NCBI RefSeq assembly: GCF_023715365.1
Contig: NZ_JAMBNZ010000001.1
Location: 62,001-126,000 of the forward strand
Direction of reading: 5' to 3'
Origin: Georgenia satyanarayanai
GTDB lineage: Bacteria > Actinomycetota > Actinomycetes > Actinomycetales > Actinomycetaceae
Length of the DNA: 64,000 nt
Below the pieces are notes generated by a model. The model made no database searches. It saw only the letters and a list, made by a program, of their open reading frames with translations, and was not told where the DNA came from. Of the stretch, positions 24,447 through 32,543 are shown piece after piece; positions within the stretch are counted from its first letter, which is position 1; every line of letters starts with the position of its first letter. Both the position numbers and the translations under genes were made by a program.

Positions 24447-26612
24447 ATGGACCTCGAAGGGGACGGGACCGAGCCCGAAAGGCAGCCTGACGCGGTCGCC
24501 TCGGCGCCGGCAGAGCACCTCGAGGAGATGCTGCCCGGCGACTGGAAGCCGGAGGCCGAGACACCCGCCACCCCTCTCCCCGTCCCCAGCGCCGCCGACG
24601 AGCGCTTCGGTCCCACGGGATCGACCTCCTGGCCCACCGATCGCCTCGCCGAGCTGCTTCCCGTGGAGGGAGCGCTCGGCGACTACCTCGCTCCCTTGCC
24701 TCCCGGCCCGCGGCTGGGCATCCTGCTCGCCGCCATCGATCCCGCGGAGGTGGACGAGTACTCGCTCGTGGAGCTGGCCGCGGCGCACAAGCGGATGGAG
24801 TCCTACGCCGCGGCGCAAGCCGCAAAGGTGGCGGCGGAGCTTGCTGAGCGACCGGCTCTCAACCCCGACTGGCCGGGCACCCTGCGCGGCCGGACCCGCG
24901 GTGAGTGCCTCGCCGGCCACGAGCTCGCGATGCGGCTGAAGATGAGCAAGATCGCAGCGACCCGGATGGCGGCCAGCGGTCGGGCGTTCGGCAACCTGCT
25001 GGAGGCCACGGGCGAGGCACTGGAGCGGGGCCTCATCGACTACCCGCGAGCGCAGGTCATCTTCACCACGCTCGATGGCCTGCCGCCGGAGGTCGCGCTC
25101 GCCGCCCAGTGGGAGGTCATCGAGACGGCGCCCGGCAGGACCCTCCGGCAGCTGAGGGAAGACCTCGAGAAGGCGGTCATCTCCGTCGACCCCGAGGAAG
25201 CGGACGCGCGTCACCGGGCCGCCCGTCAGAAGCGCACGGTCTACCACCCGCGGGCCCTGCCCGACGGTATGGCGAGCATGACCGCCGTCCTGCCCGCGGC
25301 CGACGCCATTGCCGTCGACCTCACGCTCGAGAGCGCGGCCCGCGCTGCCAAGCACGCGGGTGATGGCCGCACCATCGACCAGCTGCGTGCCGATGCCTTC
25401 TCGCTCATGGCGTACGGCGCCCTCGCCAACGGGTACATCGGGGTGCTTTCTGAGCAGCAGCTCGCCTCGTCGGCGGCCACGGGGGCTGACGACAGCCCCG
25501 CTGGCGTGACGGACCCAAGCGCAGCTGGTGGTGAGGTGCCAGCAAGGCGTGCGGCCGATCCGCCGTCCGGTTCGAAGGGGCCTCGTGTGCCCGCAGACGA
25601 ACCAGCGCCCGGATTCGAGGGGCCGGGTCTGCCTGCAGACGAACCAGCGCCCGGATTCGAGGGGCCGGGTCTGCCTGCAGACGGAGCGGCGACCGATTGC
25701 GACGAGCCACCTGCGCCCGAGCCTGGTGCCGCGAAGGCGGAGGCAGTCCCTGACACCAAGCGAGCCGGACGAGGGAAGGGCACCGAGGTGCCCTACGGAG
25801 CGGCGCCGCCAGTCCCCGGTCAGCGTCTGCCCGGTGGACGGCTCCCCGCGGTGCGTCTCGGCACCATCGGCGGGCTGCCCGTCGAGGTCCGCCTCAACGT
25901 CCCGCTCGCCGTGGCACTGCCCGGCCTCAACGCTCCGGCGCGCAACGCGCTCGAGCGTGATCCCGAGCCGGTCGCCGAGCTCGAGGGCTACGGCCCCATC
26001 GCCCCCGAGGTCGCCCGAGCGCTCGCCGCAGGTGGCCAGTGGCGGCGGATCGTGAGCGACCCGGTGACCGGGCAGGTGCTCGACGTCGGCCGCACCCGGT
26101 ACGAGCCGCCCGCCGCCATGGCAGACCTCGTCCGCGAGCGCGACCGGACGTGCATCGAGCCGAGCTGCTCGACACCGGCCCGTCACTGCCAGCTCGACCA
26201 CATCCACGAGTGGCAGCACGGTGGGGAGACCTCGGTGTGGAACCTCGGACCTCAGTGCACCCGCGTCCACGCCGTCAAGAGCCAGGGCGGGTTCACGGTC
26301 GCGCGCGCCTCTGACGGCACCTACGCCTGGACCACCATGACCGGCCACGGCTACCTGCGGCGCACCGACGGCACCGTCATCATGATGCCGCGGGAGACCG
26401 CAGTGGGGCTGCGTCGCATCGGCAAGGAGATGCGCCGCACCGGCAGGAGCGTGCCGGCCGAGGTGGTCGACGCGGTCCTGGCCGAGGTGGCCGCGGGAAG
26501 CGCCGTGACTGGCGGATGGACGCCACCGCCGCTGCCCCAGCGCTCGCTCCCGGCGTGGGGCGACGGCGCGGCTGGTCCCGCGTGGGGCGGGGACGACGAG
26601 CCTCCGTTCTGA
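24447..26612 (+). CDS. DUF222 and HNH endonuclease domain protein (13E12 family)
   Basis: 721 residues. The N-terminal DUF222 domain (about 90-330) has LVELAAAHKRMESYAAAQAAKVAAELAER and the later ALERGLIDYPRAQVI. The C-terminal HNH domain (about 555-620) has CIEPSCSTPARHCQLDHIHEW, with the LDH..H core, then GGETSVWNLGPQC and HAVKS. The long linker (345-450) contains 14-residue tandem repeats. 13E12 proteins are common, often multicopy and often linked to mobile DNA in actinobacteria, and their role is not firmly known. The DNA-cutting motif is intact. Confidence 0.87.
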   Translation: MDLEGDGTEPERQPDAVASAPAEHLEEMLPGDWKPEAETPATPLPVPSAADERFGPTGSTSWPTDRLAELLPVEGALGDYLAPLPPGPRLGILLAAIDPAEVDEYSLVELAAAHKRMESYAAAQAAKVAAELAERPALNPDWPGTLRGRTRGECLAGHELAMRLKMSKIAATRMAASGRAFGNLLEATGEALERGLIDYPRAQVIFTTLDGLPPEVALAAQWEVIETAPGRTLRQLREDLEKAVISVDPEEADARHRAARQKRTVYHPRALPDGMASMTAVLPAADAIAVDLTLESAARAAKHAGDGRTIDQLRADAFSLMAYGALANGYIGVLSEQQLASSAATGADDSPAGVTDPSAAGGEVPARRAADPPSGSKGPRVPADEPAPGFEGPGLPADEPAPGFEGPGLPADGAATDCDEPPAPEPGAAKAEAVPDTKRAGRGKGTEVPYGAAPPVPGQRLPGGRLPAVRLGTIGGLPVEVRLNVPLAVALPGLNAPARNALERDPEPVAELEGYGPIAPEVARALAAGGQWRRIVSDPVTGQVLDVGRTRYEPPAAMADLVRERDRTCIEPSCSTPARHCQLDHIHEWQHGGETSVWNLGPQCTRVHAVKSQGGFTVARASDGTYAWTTMTGHGYLRRTDGTVIMMPRETAVGLRRIGKEMRRTGRSVPAEVVDAVLAEVAAGSAVTGGWTPPPLPQRSLPAWGDGAAGPAWGGDDEPPF
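25596..25679 (+). repeat. two perfect 42-bp in-frame repeats
   Basis: Two adjacent identical 42-base units begin at 25596 and 25638 and encode a DEPAPGFEGPGLPA unit twice. A degenerate unit precedes (SGSKGPRVPA) and a truncated one follows. They lie in the linker of the DUF222 protein and keep the frame. Confidence 0.85.
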
Positions 26613-26695
26613 CCGGACGGTGACGGCGACCCCCCGGTCCCACAAGACACGGGCGGCTGCCGAGCGGCGGCGAGCGACGAGCCCCCCGAGCCCCC

Positions 26696-27763
26696 TCAGC
26701 CAGCGAGAAGCTCCCGCACCCGCGGGATCACCTCGGTCCCGTACAGCCGGATCGCCTCGAGGCTGTGGCGGTGCGGCATCGGACCGTTGCTGTACTTGAG
26801 GTCGAAGCGGCTGAGCCCGAGCTGGCGCACCGTCTTCGCGATCTTCTGGGCAACGGTCTCGGGTGAGCCGGCGAACACGGCCCCGTTCTCCACCTCCATG
26901 TCGAACTGCATGCGGGTGGTGGGCCCCCAGCCACGCTCGGCGCCGATGCGGTCACGGTTCGCCTTGAAGTGCGGGAACATCAGCTCACGCGCCTGCTCGT
27001 CGGTCGCGGCGACGAAGCCGGGCGCGTGCACGCCCACGGGCAGCTCGGGCTGACCCAGCTCATTGAGGGCCCGGCGGTAGAGGTCGGCGAAGGGCACGAA
27101 GCGCGACGGCTCCCCACCGATGACCGCGAGCATCATCGGGATGCCGTAGCGCGCCGCGCGGACCACCGACTCCGGCGAGCCTCCCACTCCGATCCAGGTC
27201 CGCAGCGTCCCGGCCTCGGTCTTCGGGTACACCCGGGCGTCGCGCAGCGGACCACGCACGGTGCCCTCCCAGCTGACCGGCTCCTCGCTGCGCAGCAGCG
27301 CGAAGAGGTCGAGCTTCTCGGAGAAGAGTCGCTCGTAGTCGGACAGGTTGAGCCCGAACAGCGGGAAGGACTCGGTGAAGGAACCACGGCCCAGAATCAC
27401 CTCGGCGCGACCGCCGGAGACGCCGTCGAGGGTCGCCATCTTCTCGTAGACGCGGACGGGATCGTCGGAGCTGAGCACCGTCACGGCGGTACCGAGCACG
27501 ATCCGGCTCGTCCGCGAGGCGATCGCGGCGAGCACGATCTCGGGCGCGGAGATGGCGAAGTCATCCCGGTGGTGCTCGCCCAGGCCGATGGCGTCCACGC
27601 CCACCTCGTCGGCGAGCACGCCCTGCTCCACGACCTCGCGCAGCACCTGGCCGAAGGAGCGCGGACGCCCGTCCTCGTCGACGGTCATGTCACCGAAGGT
27701 GTCGAGCCCCAACCGGACCTCGTGCGGCGGCAGGACGGGCTGGAGGTCGGGCGCGGTACTCAT
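26696..27763 (-). CDS. LLM-class flavin-dependent oxidoreductase
   Basis: 355 residues, ATG at 27763. The luciferase-like TIM barrel is recognised from LGLDTFGD, DAIGLGEHHRDDFAISAPEIVLAAIASRTSRIVLGTAVTVLSSDDPVRVYE and GGRAEVILGRGSF, which bind the reduced flavin, then WIGVGGSPESV. Such enzymes use FMNH2 or F420H2 for monooxygenation or dehydrogenation; the HH pair is in the active-site loop. The substrate is unknown and no flavin reductase gene is beside it. Convergent with the DUF222 gene. Confidence 0.88.
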   Translation of the reverse strand: MSTAPDLQPVLPPHEVRLGLDTFGDMTVDEDGRPRSFGQVLREVVEQGVLADEVGVDAIGLGEHHRDDFAISAPEIVLAAIASRTSRIVLGTAVTVLSSDDPVRVYEKMATLDGVSGGRAEVILGRGSFTESFPLFGLNLSDYERLFSEKLDLFALLRSEEPVSWEGTVRGPLRDARVYPKTEAGTLRTWIGVGGSPESVVRAARYGIPMMLAVIGGEPSRFVPFADLYRRALNELGQPELPVGVHAPGFVAATDEQARELMFPHFKANRDRIGAERGWGPTTRMQFDMEVENGAVFAGSPETVAQKIAKTVRQLGLSRFDLKYSNGPMPHRHSLEAIRLYGTEVIPRVRELLAG

Positions 27764-27790
27764 CCCGCCACGGTAGGCGATCGCCCAAAA

Positions 27791-28414
27791 CTAGGCGGAC
27801 TTCACCCGGTCCGGGTAGTAGGCCCAGTGCCAGGTCTCGCGCGGGGTGTCCTCGACGAAGCCGTACTTTTCCCCGTTGGCACGCATCCAGGCGAGGGCCT
27901 CACCGTCCAGGTGAAGGTCCAGGGCGCGGCCCCAGCCGTGGTTGCTCGTACCCGGCACCGCAGCCAGCCCGCCGTCCTTCAACAGGCCGAGGCGGTTCTC
28001 GAGCTCGAGCTGCCGCTCGTAAGTGCGGTAGGAGTCGTTGATGCCGATGTCCACGCCGTCCGCCTTGGCGTCCGCGAGGAGCTTCTCGAAGTTGGCCGCC
28101 GCCGGTGCCCACATGCTGTGGCCGGTGGCGCCGATCGGGGCGAGCGCCTGCGCGGGGATCTTGCCGTTGCCGTACATCGCGAGGTCGGTCGGCACGCCCT
28201 TGGCGTCGAGCGCGCCCACAGCTGAGGTGACGGCGAGGGTCGTGTCAACCGGTGAGGTCGCAGAGGCCGGCGCGAACTCCCCGGCCGCCTGCGTGAAGAG
28301 CTTGTCGAAGGTGCCTGTGGTGTCCACGGTGGCCGGCGGCGGCGGCGTCGACAGCGCCGTCAGCTGTGCCTGGATCCCCGCGATCCGCTGGGTGATCGAG
28401 AGCACCCCGTCCAT
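27791..28414 (-). CDS. M15-family D-alanyl-D-alanine carboxypeptidase-like protein
   Basis: 207 residues. The VanY/M15 core is intact: INDSYRTYERQLEL near residue 128, SNHGWGRALDLH near 160 with His and Asp zinc ligands, and ETWHWAYYP near 196 with the third His. No signal peptide is seen; the N-terminus ITQRIAGIQAQLTAL resembles the start of cell-wall hydrolases located in actinobacterial flagellar gene clusters (from memory, unverified), which are exported without a classical signal. It trims peptidoglycan peptides if exported. No flagellar genes are in this window. Confidence 0.8.
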   Translation of the reverse strand: MDGVLSITQRIAGIQAQLTALSTPPPPATVDTTGTFDKLFTQAAGEFAPASATSPVDTTLAVTSAVGALDAKGVPTDLAMYGNGKIPAQALAPIGATGHSMWAPAAANFEKLLADAKADGVDIGINDSYRTYERQLELENRLGLLKDGGLAAVPGTSNHGWGRALDLHLDGEALAWMRANGEKYGFVEDTPRETWHWAYYPDRVKSA

Positions 28415-28470
28415 ACCTGTCTCCCCTCGTCCACCTTCCCTATCGGCAGCGCGGACGCGAGGTTGAGGCA

Positions 28471-29412
28471 CTACCGCTCGACGACGTTCCGCAGCTCCCG
28501 GCTCTCGAGCAGCGCGCGCAGGTTGTGGGCCACGAGCTCGTCCGCGCCCACCGGCCGACCGCCAGCGGCGTGCGGCGTGATGAGGAGCCGCGGCGCGTCC
28601 CACAGCGGCGAGTCCTCCGGCAGCGGCTCGACGGCGGTGACGTCCAGGGCCGCGCCGGCGATCGTCCCGTCGGTGAGGGCGGCAAGCAGGGCGTCCTCGT
28701 CGACGGTCGAGCCCCGCCCGACGTTGACGACGTAGGCGTGGTCCGGCAGCGCCGCCAGGCGCCGCGCGTCGAGGGCTTTCTCCGTCGCCGGGGTCGAGGG
28801 CAGGATCATGACGAGCACGTCCGTCCGCGCGAGCTCCGCCTCGACGTCCTCCTCGGCGACCACGTCGAAGCCGGCCCGCTCCCCCGCGCTCCTGGCCACT
28901 CCCCGCACCGTCGCGCCGAGCGACTGCAGCACCGGCGCCAGGGTCTGCCCGATGTTCCCGAAGCCCCACACGAGCACCCGTGCCCCGATGAGCGTGGTGA
29001 CCTTGCCTTCCGGGTGCAGCGGCTGGACCCCGCCGATCCGACGGTCCCACCGGTGCGCGGCCTGCGCCTCCGACGCCTGCGGCAGGCGCCGCAGCAGCGC
29101 GAGGACCAGCGCAAGCGCGTGCTCGGTGACCGTCGGGCTGTGCAGTCCGACACCCGAGGTGATGACGATGTCGTCGGGGAAGCCGGCGGCGAGCACCGAG
29201 TCCGGCCCGGCGGCCAGCGTCTGCACCCAGCGCAGGTTCGGCATCGCCCCTGCCACCTCCGCCAGGTGCTCCCCGGAGCCGCCCCACACGACCAGCGCCT
29301 CCGCGTCCCGGTGCTCGGGCGGCACCGGAGCCGTCGCGTCGTACATGACCGCGCGGACGCCGTCGGGAAGGGTCGGGTCCAGCGGCACCGAGTCGGGCAG
29401 GAGGATCTTCAC
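28471..29412 (-). CDS. D-isomer-specific 2-hydroxyacid dehydrogenase
   Basis: 313 residues, GTG start at 29412 with GGAG upstream. NAD-binding motif VWGFGNIGQTLAPVL near residue 145, then the catalytic Arg in VVNVGRGSTVD near 230, Glu in DVTAVEPLPED near 255, and His in ITPHAAGG near 280. The N-terminal half has the matching substrate domain. It belongs to the phosphoglycerate/glyoxylate reductase type; exact substrate is not clear. A repeat array precedes the start. Downstream lies the M15 gene on the same strand after 56 bases. Confidence 0.88.
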   Translation of the reverse strand: MKILLPDSVPLDPTLPDGVRAVMYDATAPVPPEHRDAEALVVWGGSGEHLAEVAGAMPNLRWVQTLAAGPDSVLAAGFPDDIVITSGVGLHSPTVTEHALALVLALLRRLPQASEAQAAHRWDRRIGGVQPLHPEGKVTTLIGARVLVWGFGNIGQTLAPVLQSLGATVRGVARSAGERAGFDVVAEEDVEAELARTDVLVMILPSTPATEKALDARRLAALPDHAYVVNVGRGSTVDEDALLAALTDGTIAGAALDVTAVEPLPEDSPLWDAPRLLITPHAAGGRPVGADELVAHNLRALLESRELRNVVER

Positions 29413-29471
29413 GGCGTGGGCTCCGTCGGTCGGTGGGGCGGGGGCTCCGTCCATCATGGACGACGGCGCAG

Positions 29472-29572
29472 CGCCCCGCCGGAGGCACCGGTCACCAGTG
29501 CCCCGCCGGAGGCACCGGTCACCAGTGCCGCCGTCACCGGTGCCGCCGATCACCAGTGCCGCCGGTCACCAG
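29472..29572. repeat. tandem repeats between two minus-strand genes
   Basis: Two identical 27-bp units (29472-29498, 29499-29525; each contains GGAGGCACCGGTCACCAGT) are followed by shortened units of 15, 16 and 16 bases ending in CACCGGT or CACCAGT. The last unit includes the stop codon of the gene at 29566. The pattern suggests slipped duplication of that gene's 3' end. Confidence 0.8.
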
Positions 29573-30258
29573 TAGGGCGGCACGACGTGCTCCTCGTCCA
29601 GGTAGGGCCACTCGAGGGCGGCCGGCGACAAGGCGGTGTCGACCCAGCGGCCGGCGTCGGCACGGGCGTGGTCCCATGTGACCTCCGCACCCTGCTGCAG
29701 CAGCCGGTCCACCCGCAGCTCGATGAGCGCGAACGTCAGCCCACGCGTGAGCACCTCCCGCGTCACCCGCGACATGAGGTCCGCGCCCGCCACGCCCCCG
29801 GCCAGCGCCAGGGCGTAGCAGATCCGCACGAGGTCCTCACGGCCCAGCCCCGGGATGCCCGTGAGCGCGGGCGGGTTGATGACCGGCCGTGGCGGCAGCT
29901 CCTCCAGGGTGACGCGCTCCCAGTCGTAGTCCGGCTCCTCGAGGTGCTCGCGCAGCATCCGCATGACGCGGTCCGCCGGGGCCGAGCGCTCGGCCGGTGG
30001 CAGCAGCCGCCTGGCCTTCATCAGCGTCGGGTTCCGCGAGCGCCCGAGCCGCGAGGCGACGTCGTCCATGTCGGTGACGCCCTCCCGGGCGGCGACGAGG
30101 ATCTCCTCGTACTCCGCGTCCGTCCACAGCTGCCCCGCGTTCGGTGGCTGCTCGCGCGCGGGCGCCGGGCGCCGCGGCCAGACCGTGACCGGCTCCTCGA
30201 GAGTGAAGCCGACGTCGCGCTCCCAGGGCTCCATCTCCTCCATGGGCGTCTCTGCCAT
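29566..30258 (-). CDS. hypothetical protein with Myb/SANT-like helix-turn-helix segment
   Basis: 230 residues, acidic overall, no membrane helices. The stretch LWTDAEYEEILVAAREG, then DVASRLGRSRNPTLMKARRL (about 44-88) has the Trp/acidic-helix and LGRS pattern of Myb/SANT-like DNA-binding helices. The later part (GIPGLGREDLVRICYALALAGG, then VTREVLTRGLTFALIEL) is helical and unrecognised. It could be a small regulator or protein of unknown role. Its stop lies in the tandem repeat array, so its length may have varied. Confidence 0.55.
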   Translation of the reverse strand: MAETPMEEMEPWERDVGFTLEEPVTVWPRRPAPAREQPPNAGQLWTDAEYEEILVAAREGVTDMDDVASRLGRSRNPTLMKARRLLPPAERSAPADRVMRMLREHLEEPDYDWERVTLEELPPRPVINPPALTGIPGLGREDLVRICYALALAGGVAGADLMSRVTREVLTRGLTFALIELRVDRLLQQGAEVTWDHARADAGRWVDTALSPAALEWPYLDEEHVVPPYW

Positions 30259-30338
30259 GAACGTCTCCCCTCGGTCCCGGCCCGCGGCTGCGGTGCCACA
30301 CCGAGGATCGCCCGCGGTCGACTGCCGGCGCCCCGGTC

Positions 30339-30383
30339 CTCCACAGGCCGCTGCGGGGCCAGGACGCCGGGCCCTCTGTGGAG
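30339..30383 (-). terminator. weak hairpin after the dienelactone hydrolase
   Basis: CTCCACAG and CTGTGGAG (8 bp) enclose a GC-rich interior that can add a few pairs (GGCC/GGGCC). It lies 17 bases past the stop of the minus-strand gene at 30400. No T-run. Confidence 0.4.
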
Positions 30384-30399
30384 CACCCAGCCGCGAGGC

Positions 30400-31092
30400 T
30401 CAGACGGGCAGGCGGCGGGAGAGGAAGTCGGTCGTGAGCCGCCAGGCGTCAGCACTCGCCCGCTCGTGGTGGAACAGCGGGTGCGGGTTGTCGAAGGCGT
30501 GGTTCGCGCCGTCGTGCAGGTGGAACTCCACCTCGGGCCCGGCGACCGCCGCGCGGATCTCCTCGACGGTGCCCATCGGGAGGTAGGTGTCCGCGGTGCC
30601 GAAGTGGTGCAGGCTCGGCGCGCTCACACGGTCCGCGAGGCCGAGCAGCTGCGGCAGCGCGGAGCCGTAGTAGGAGACCAGCACGTCGACGTCGGTCACG
30701 GCCGCCACGTTGAAGGCCACGCCGCCGCCGAAGCAGAACCCGAGCACCCCGACGCCCCCGGCCACCTCCGGTCGCGAGCGCAGCGTGCCCACGGAGGCGA
30801 CGGCGTCGGCCACGGTCGTCTCCCAGTCCAGCTGCGCCTGCAGGGCCATGCCCTGCTCGAGGAACGCGTCGCTCGACTCGTCCACGCCGCCGTCCGCACG
30901 CCAGTACAGCTCCGGCGCCAGCACGACGTACCCGAGCGCGGCCAGGTCCGCGGCTCGCGAGCGGATGTACTCCGACACCCCGAAGATCTCCTGCAGCAGC
31001 ACGATCCCCGGCCCGGTTCCCGACGGCGGGAGCCACAGCTGGGCGGGCATGTCACCGTCGGGGACGCGGACAGTGGTGGTCGCTGCGGTCAT
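30400..31092 (-). CDS. dienelactone hydrolase-family alpha/beta hydrolase
   Basis: 230 residues, ATG at 31092 with GGGGAG 8 bases upstream. The nucleophile is a cysteine in GFCFGGG near residue 120, the classical DLH motif, and the catalytic His sits in GANHAFDNP near 203. VLLQEIFGVSEYIRSRAADLA is the conserved E-segment that holds the active-site Glu, and YWRADG follows. DLH cleaves dienelactone during aromatic degradation, but many relatives are general hydrolases. No aromatic pathway genes are present here. Confidence 0.88.
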   Translation of the reverse strand: MTAATTTVRVPDGDMPAQLWLPPSGTGPGIVLLQEIFGVSEYIRSRAADLAALGYVVLAPELYWRADGGVDESSDAFLEQGMALQAQLDWETTVADAVASVGTLRSRPEVAGGVGVLGFCFGGGVAFNVAAVTDVDVLVSYYGSALPQLLGLADRVSAPSLHHFGTADTYLPMGTVEEIRAAVAGPEVEFHLHDGANHAFDNPHPLFHHERASADAWRLTTDFLSRRLPV

Positions 31093-31290
31093 GCCGGTCA
31101 CTCCCCTGGGTCGACGCCGCGGCCTGCGCCGGCCGCGTCACCACCCTATCCACGGGCCCCGCCGCGGCAGCGGGAGGACCTTGGTCCCGCATCCGGCGGT
31201 CGCGCCCCTCCCTAGGGTCGAGGACGCACTGGGGGGCTGCCGACCGCACCGCCTCTCGCTGTCACCACGGACACGACACGAGGGGACACC

Positions 31291-32535
31291 ATGACCGCAC
31301 AGCTAGTGATGCCGCAGGCCACCGTCGAGGAGAGCCTGAGCGCGGACCACGAGGCCGTCATCATCGCCACACTGCCGCTGGTGGGCAGCAAGATCGGCGA
31401 GATCGCCCCCGTCTTCTACCGCCGCATGTTCGCCGCGCGCCCGGACCTGCTGCGCAACACCTTCAACCGCGGCAACCAGGCCCAGGGCGCCCAGCAGAAG
31501 GCGCTGGCCGCCTCGGTCGCCACGTTCGCCACCCTCCTCGTCACGCCCGACTCCCCGAGCCCGCGCGAGCTGCTCGAGCGGATCGGGCACAAGCACGCCT
31601 CCCTCGGCATCACGCCGGAGCAGTACCAGGTGGTCCACGAGCACCTCTTCGCGGCGATCGTCGAGGTGCTCGGAGAGGACGTCGTCACGGCGGAGGTAGC
31701 CGCGGCGTGGGACTCGGTCTACTGGATCATGGCGCGCACGCTCATCGCCTTCGAGGCCGACCTCTACGCGGGCGCCGGCGTCACGCCCGGCGACGTCTTC
31801 CGCACCGCCCGGGTGGTCGAGCGCGTCGAGGAGTCCACCGACGTCACCTCCTTCGTCCTCACCTCGCCCGACACCGACTCACCGCTGCCGGACTTCGTAC
31901 CGGGGCAGTACGTCTCCGTCGGTGTGCACCTGCCCGACGGCGCGCGCCAGCTGCGTCAGTACAGCCTGTCCGGCCCCACCGGCACGGGCCGGTGGCGGAT
32001 CACCGTCAAGCGGGTGACGCCGATCGCCACGGACCCGGCCGGGGAGGTCTCGAGCTGGCTGCACGCCCACCTGCGCGCCGGGGATGACCTCCAGGTCACG
32101 CTGCCCTTCGGTGACCTCACGGTCGAGACGGCGGGCAGCGGACCGGTCGTCCTCGCGTCCGCCGGCATCGGCCTCACCCCGATGCTGGGCATCCTCCACC
32201 ACCTCGCCGACCAAGAGCCGGACCGCCGCGTCACCGTGCTCCACGCCGACCGTGACGCCGACGATGCCGCTCTCGTCGACGAGCTGCGCGCGGTGGTGGG
32301 CCGGCTGGCCCGCGCCGAGCTGCACACGTGGTTCGAGCACGGCACCGCCCCCGGAGCGCGGGCCGGGCTCATGGACCTCGGCGGCCTCACCCTCGACCCG
32401 GCGGCCGAGATCCTCGTCTGCGGGCCCAGCGCGTTCCTCCAGGCGCTGCGGATCCAGCTCGAGAAGGCCCACGTCGCCGACGCCCGGGTGCACTACGAGC
32501 TCTTCGCCCCCAACGACTGGCTGCTGCCCGCCTGA
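31291..32535 (+). CDS. hmp: flavohemoglobin, nitric oxide dioxygenase
   Basis: 414 residues. Globin domain (1-145) has Tyr B10 near 43 (VFYRRMF) and the proximal His near 102 (IGHKHASLGI, equal to the KHTSF of E. coli Hmp). The reductase half has FAD motif RQYSLSG near 222, NAD(P) site VLASAGIGLTPMLGIL near 290, and the final CGPSAFLQAL and YELFAP. It uses O2, FAD and NADH to turn nitric oxide into nitrate, protecting the cell from nitrosative stress. AGGGGA is the ribosome site. The stop is 8 bases from the convergent MFS gene. Confidence 0.94.
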   Translation: MTAQLVMPQATVEESLSADHEAVIIATLPLVGSKIGEIAPVFYRRMFAARPDLLRNTFNRGNQAQGAQQKALAASVATFATLLVTPDSPSPRELLERIGHKHASLGITPEQYQVVHEHLFAAIVEVLGEDVVTAEVAAAWDSVYWIMARTLIAFEADLYAGAGVTPGDVFRTARVVERVEESTDVTSFVLTSPDTDSPLPDFVPGQYVSVGVHLPDGARQLRQYSLSGPTGTGRWRITVKRVTPIATDPAGEVSSWLHAHLRAGDDLQVTLPFGDLTVETAGSGPVVLASAGIGLTPMLGILHHLADQEPDRRVTVLHADRDADDAALVDELRAVVGRLARAELHTWFEHGTAPGARAGLMDLGGLTLDPAAEILVCGPSAFLQALRIQLEKAHVADARVHYELFAPNDWLLPA

Positions 32536-32543
32536 GCCGAGCG

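Noticed and set aside
29472-29572. CRISPR array
   Set aside because: Adjacent units without spacers; clearly slipped duplications.
28525-31215. 896-codon open frame on the plus strand
   Set aside because: Antisense shadow of four minus-strand genes with clear motifs (dehydrogenase, Myb-like, DLH).
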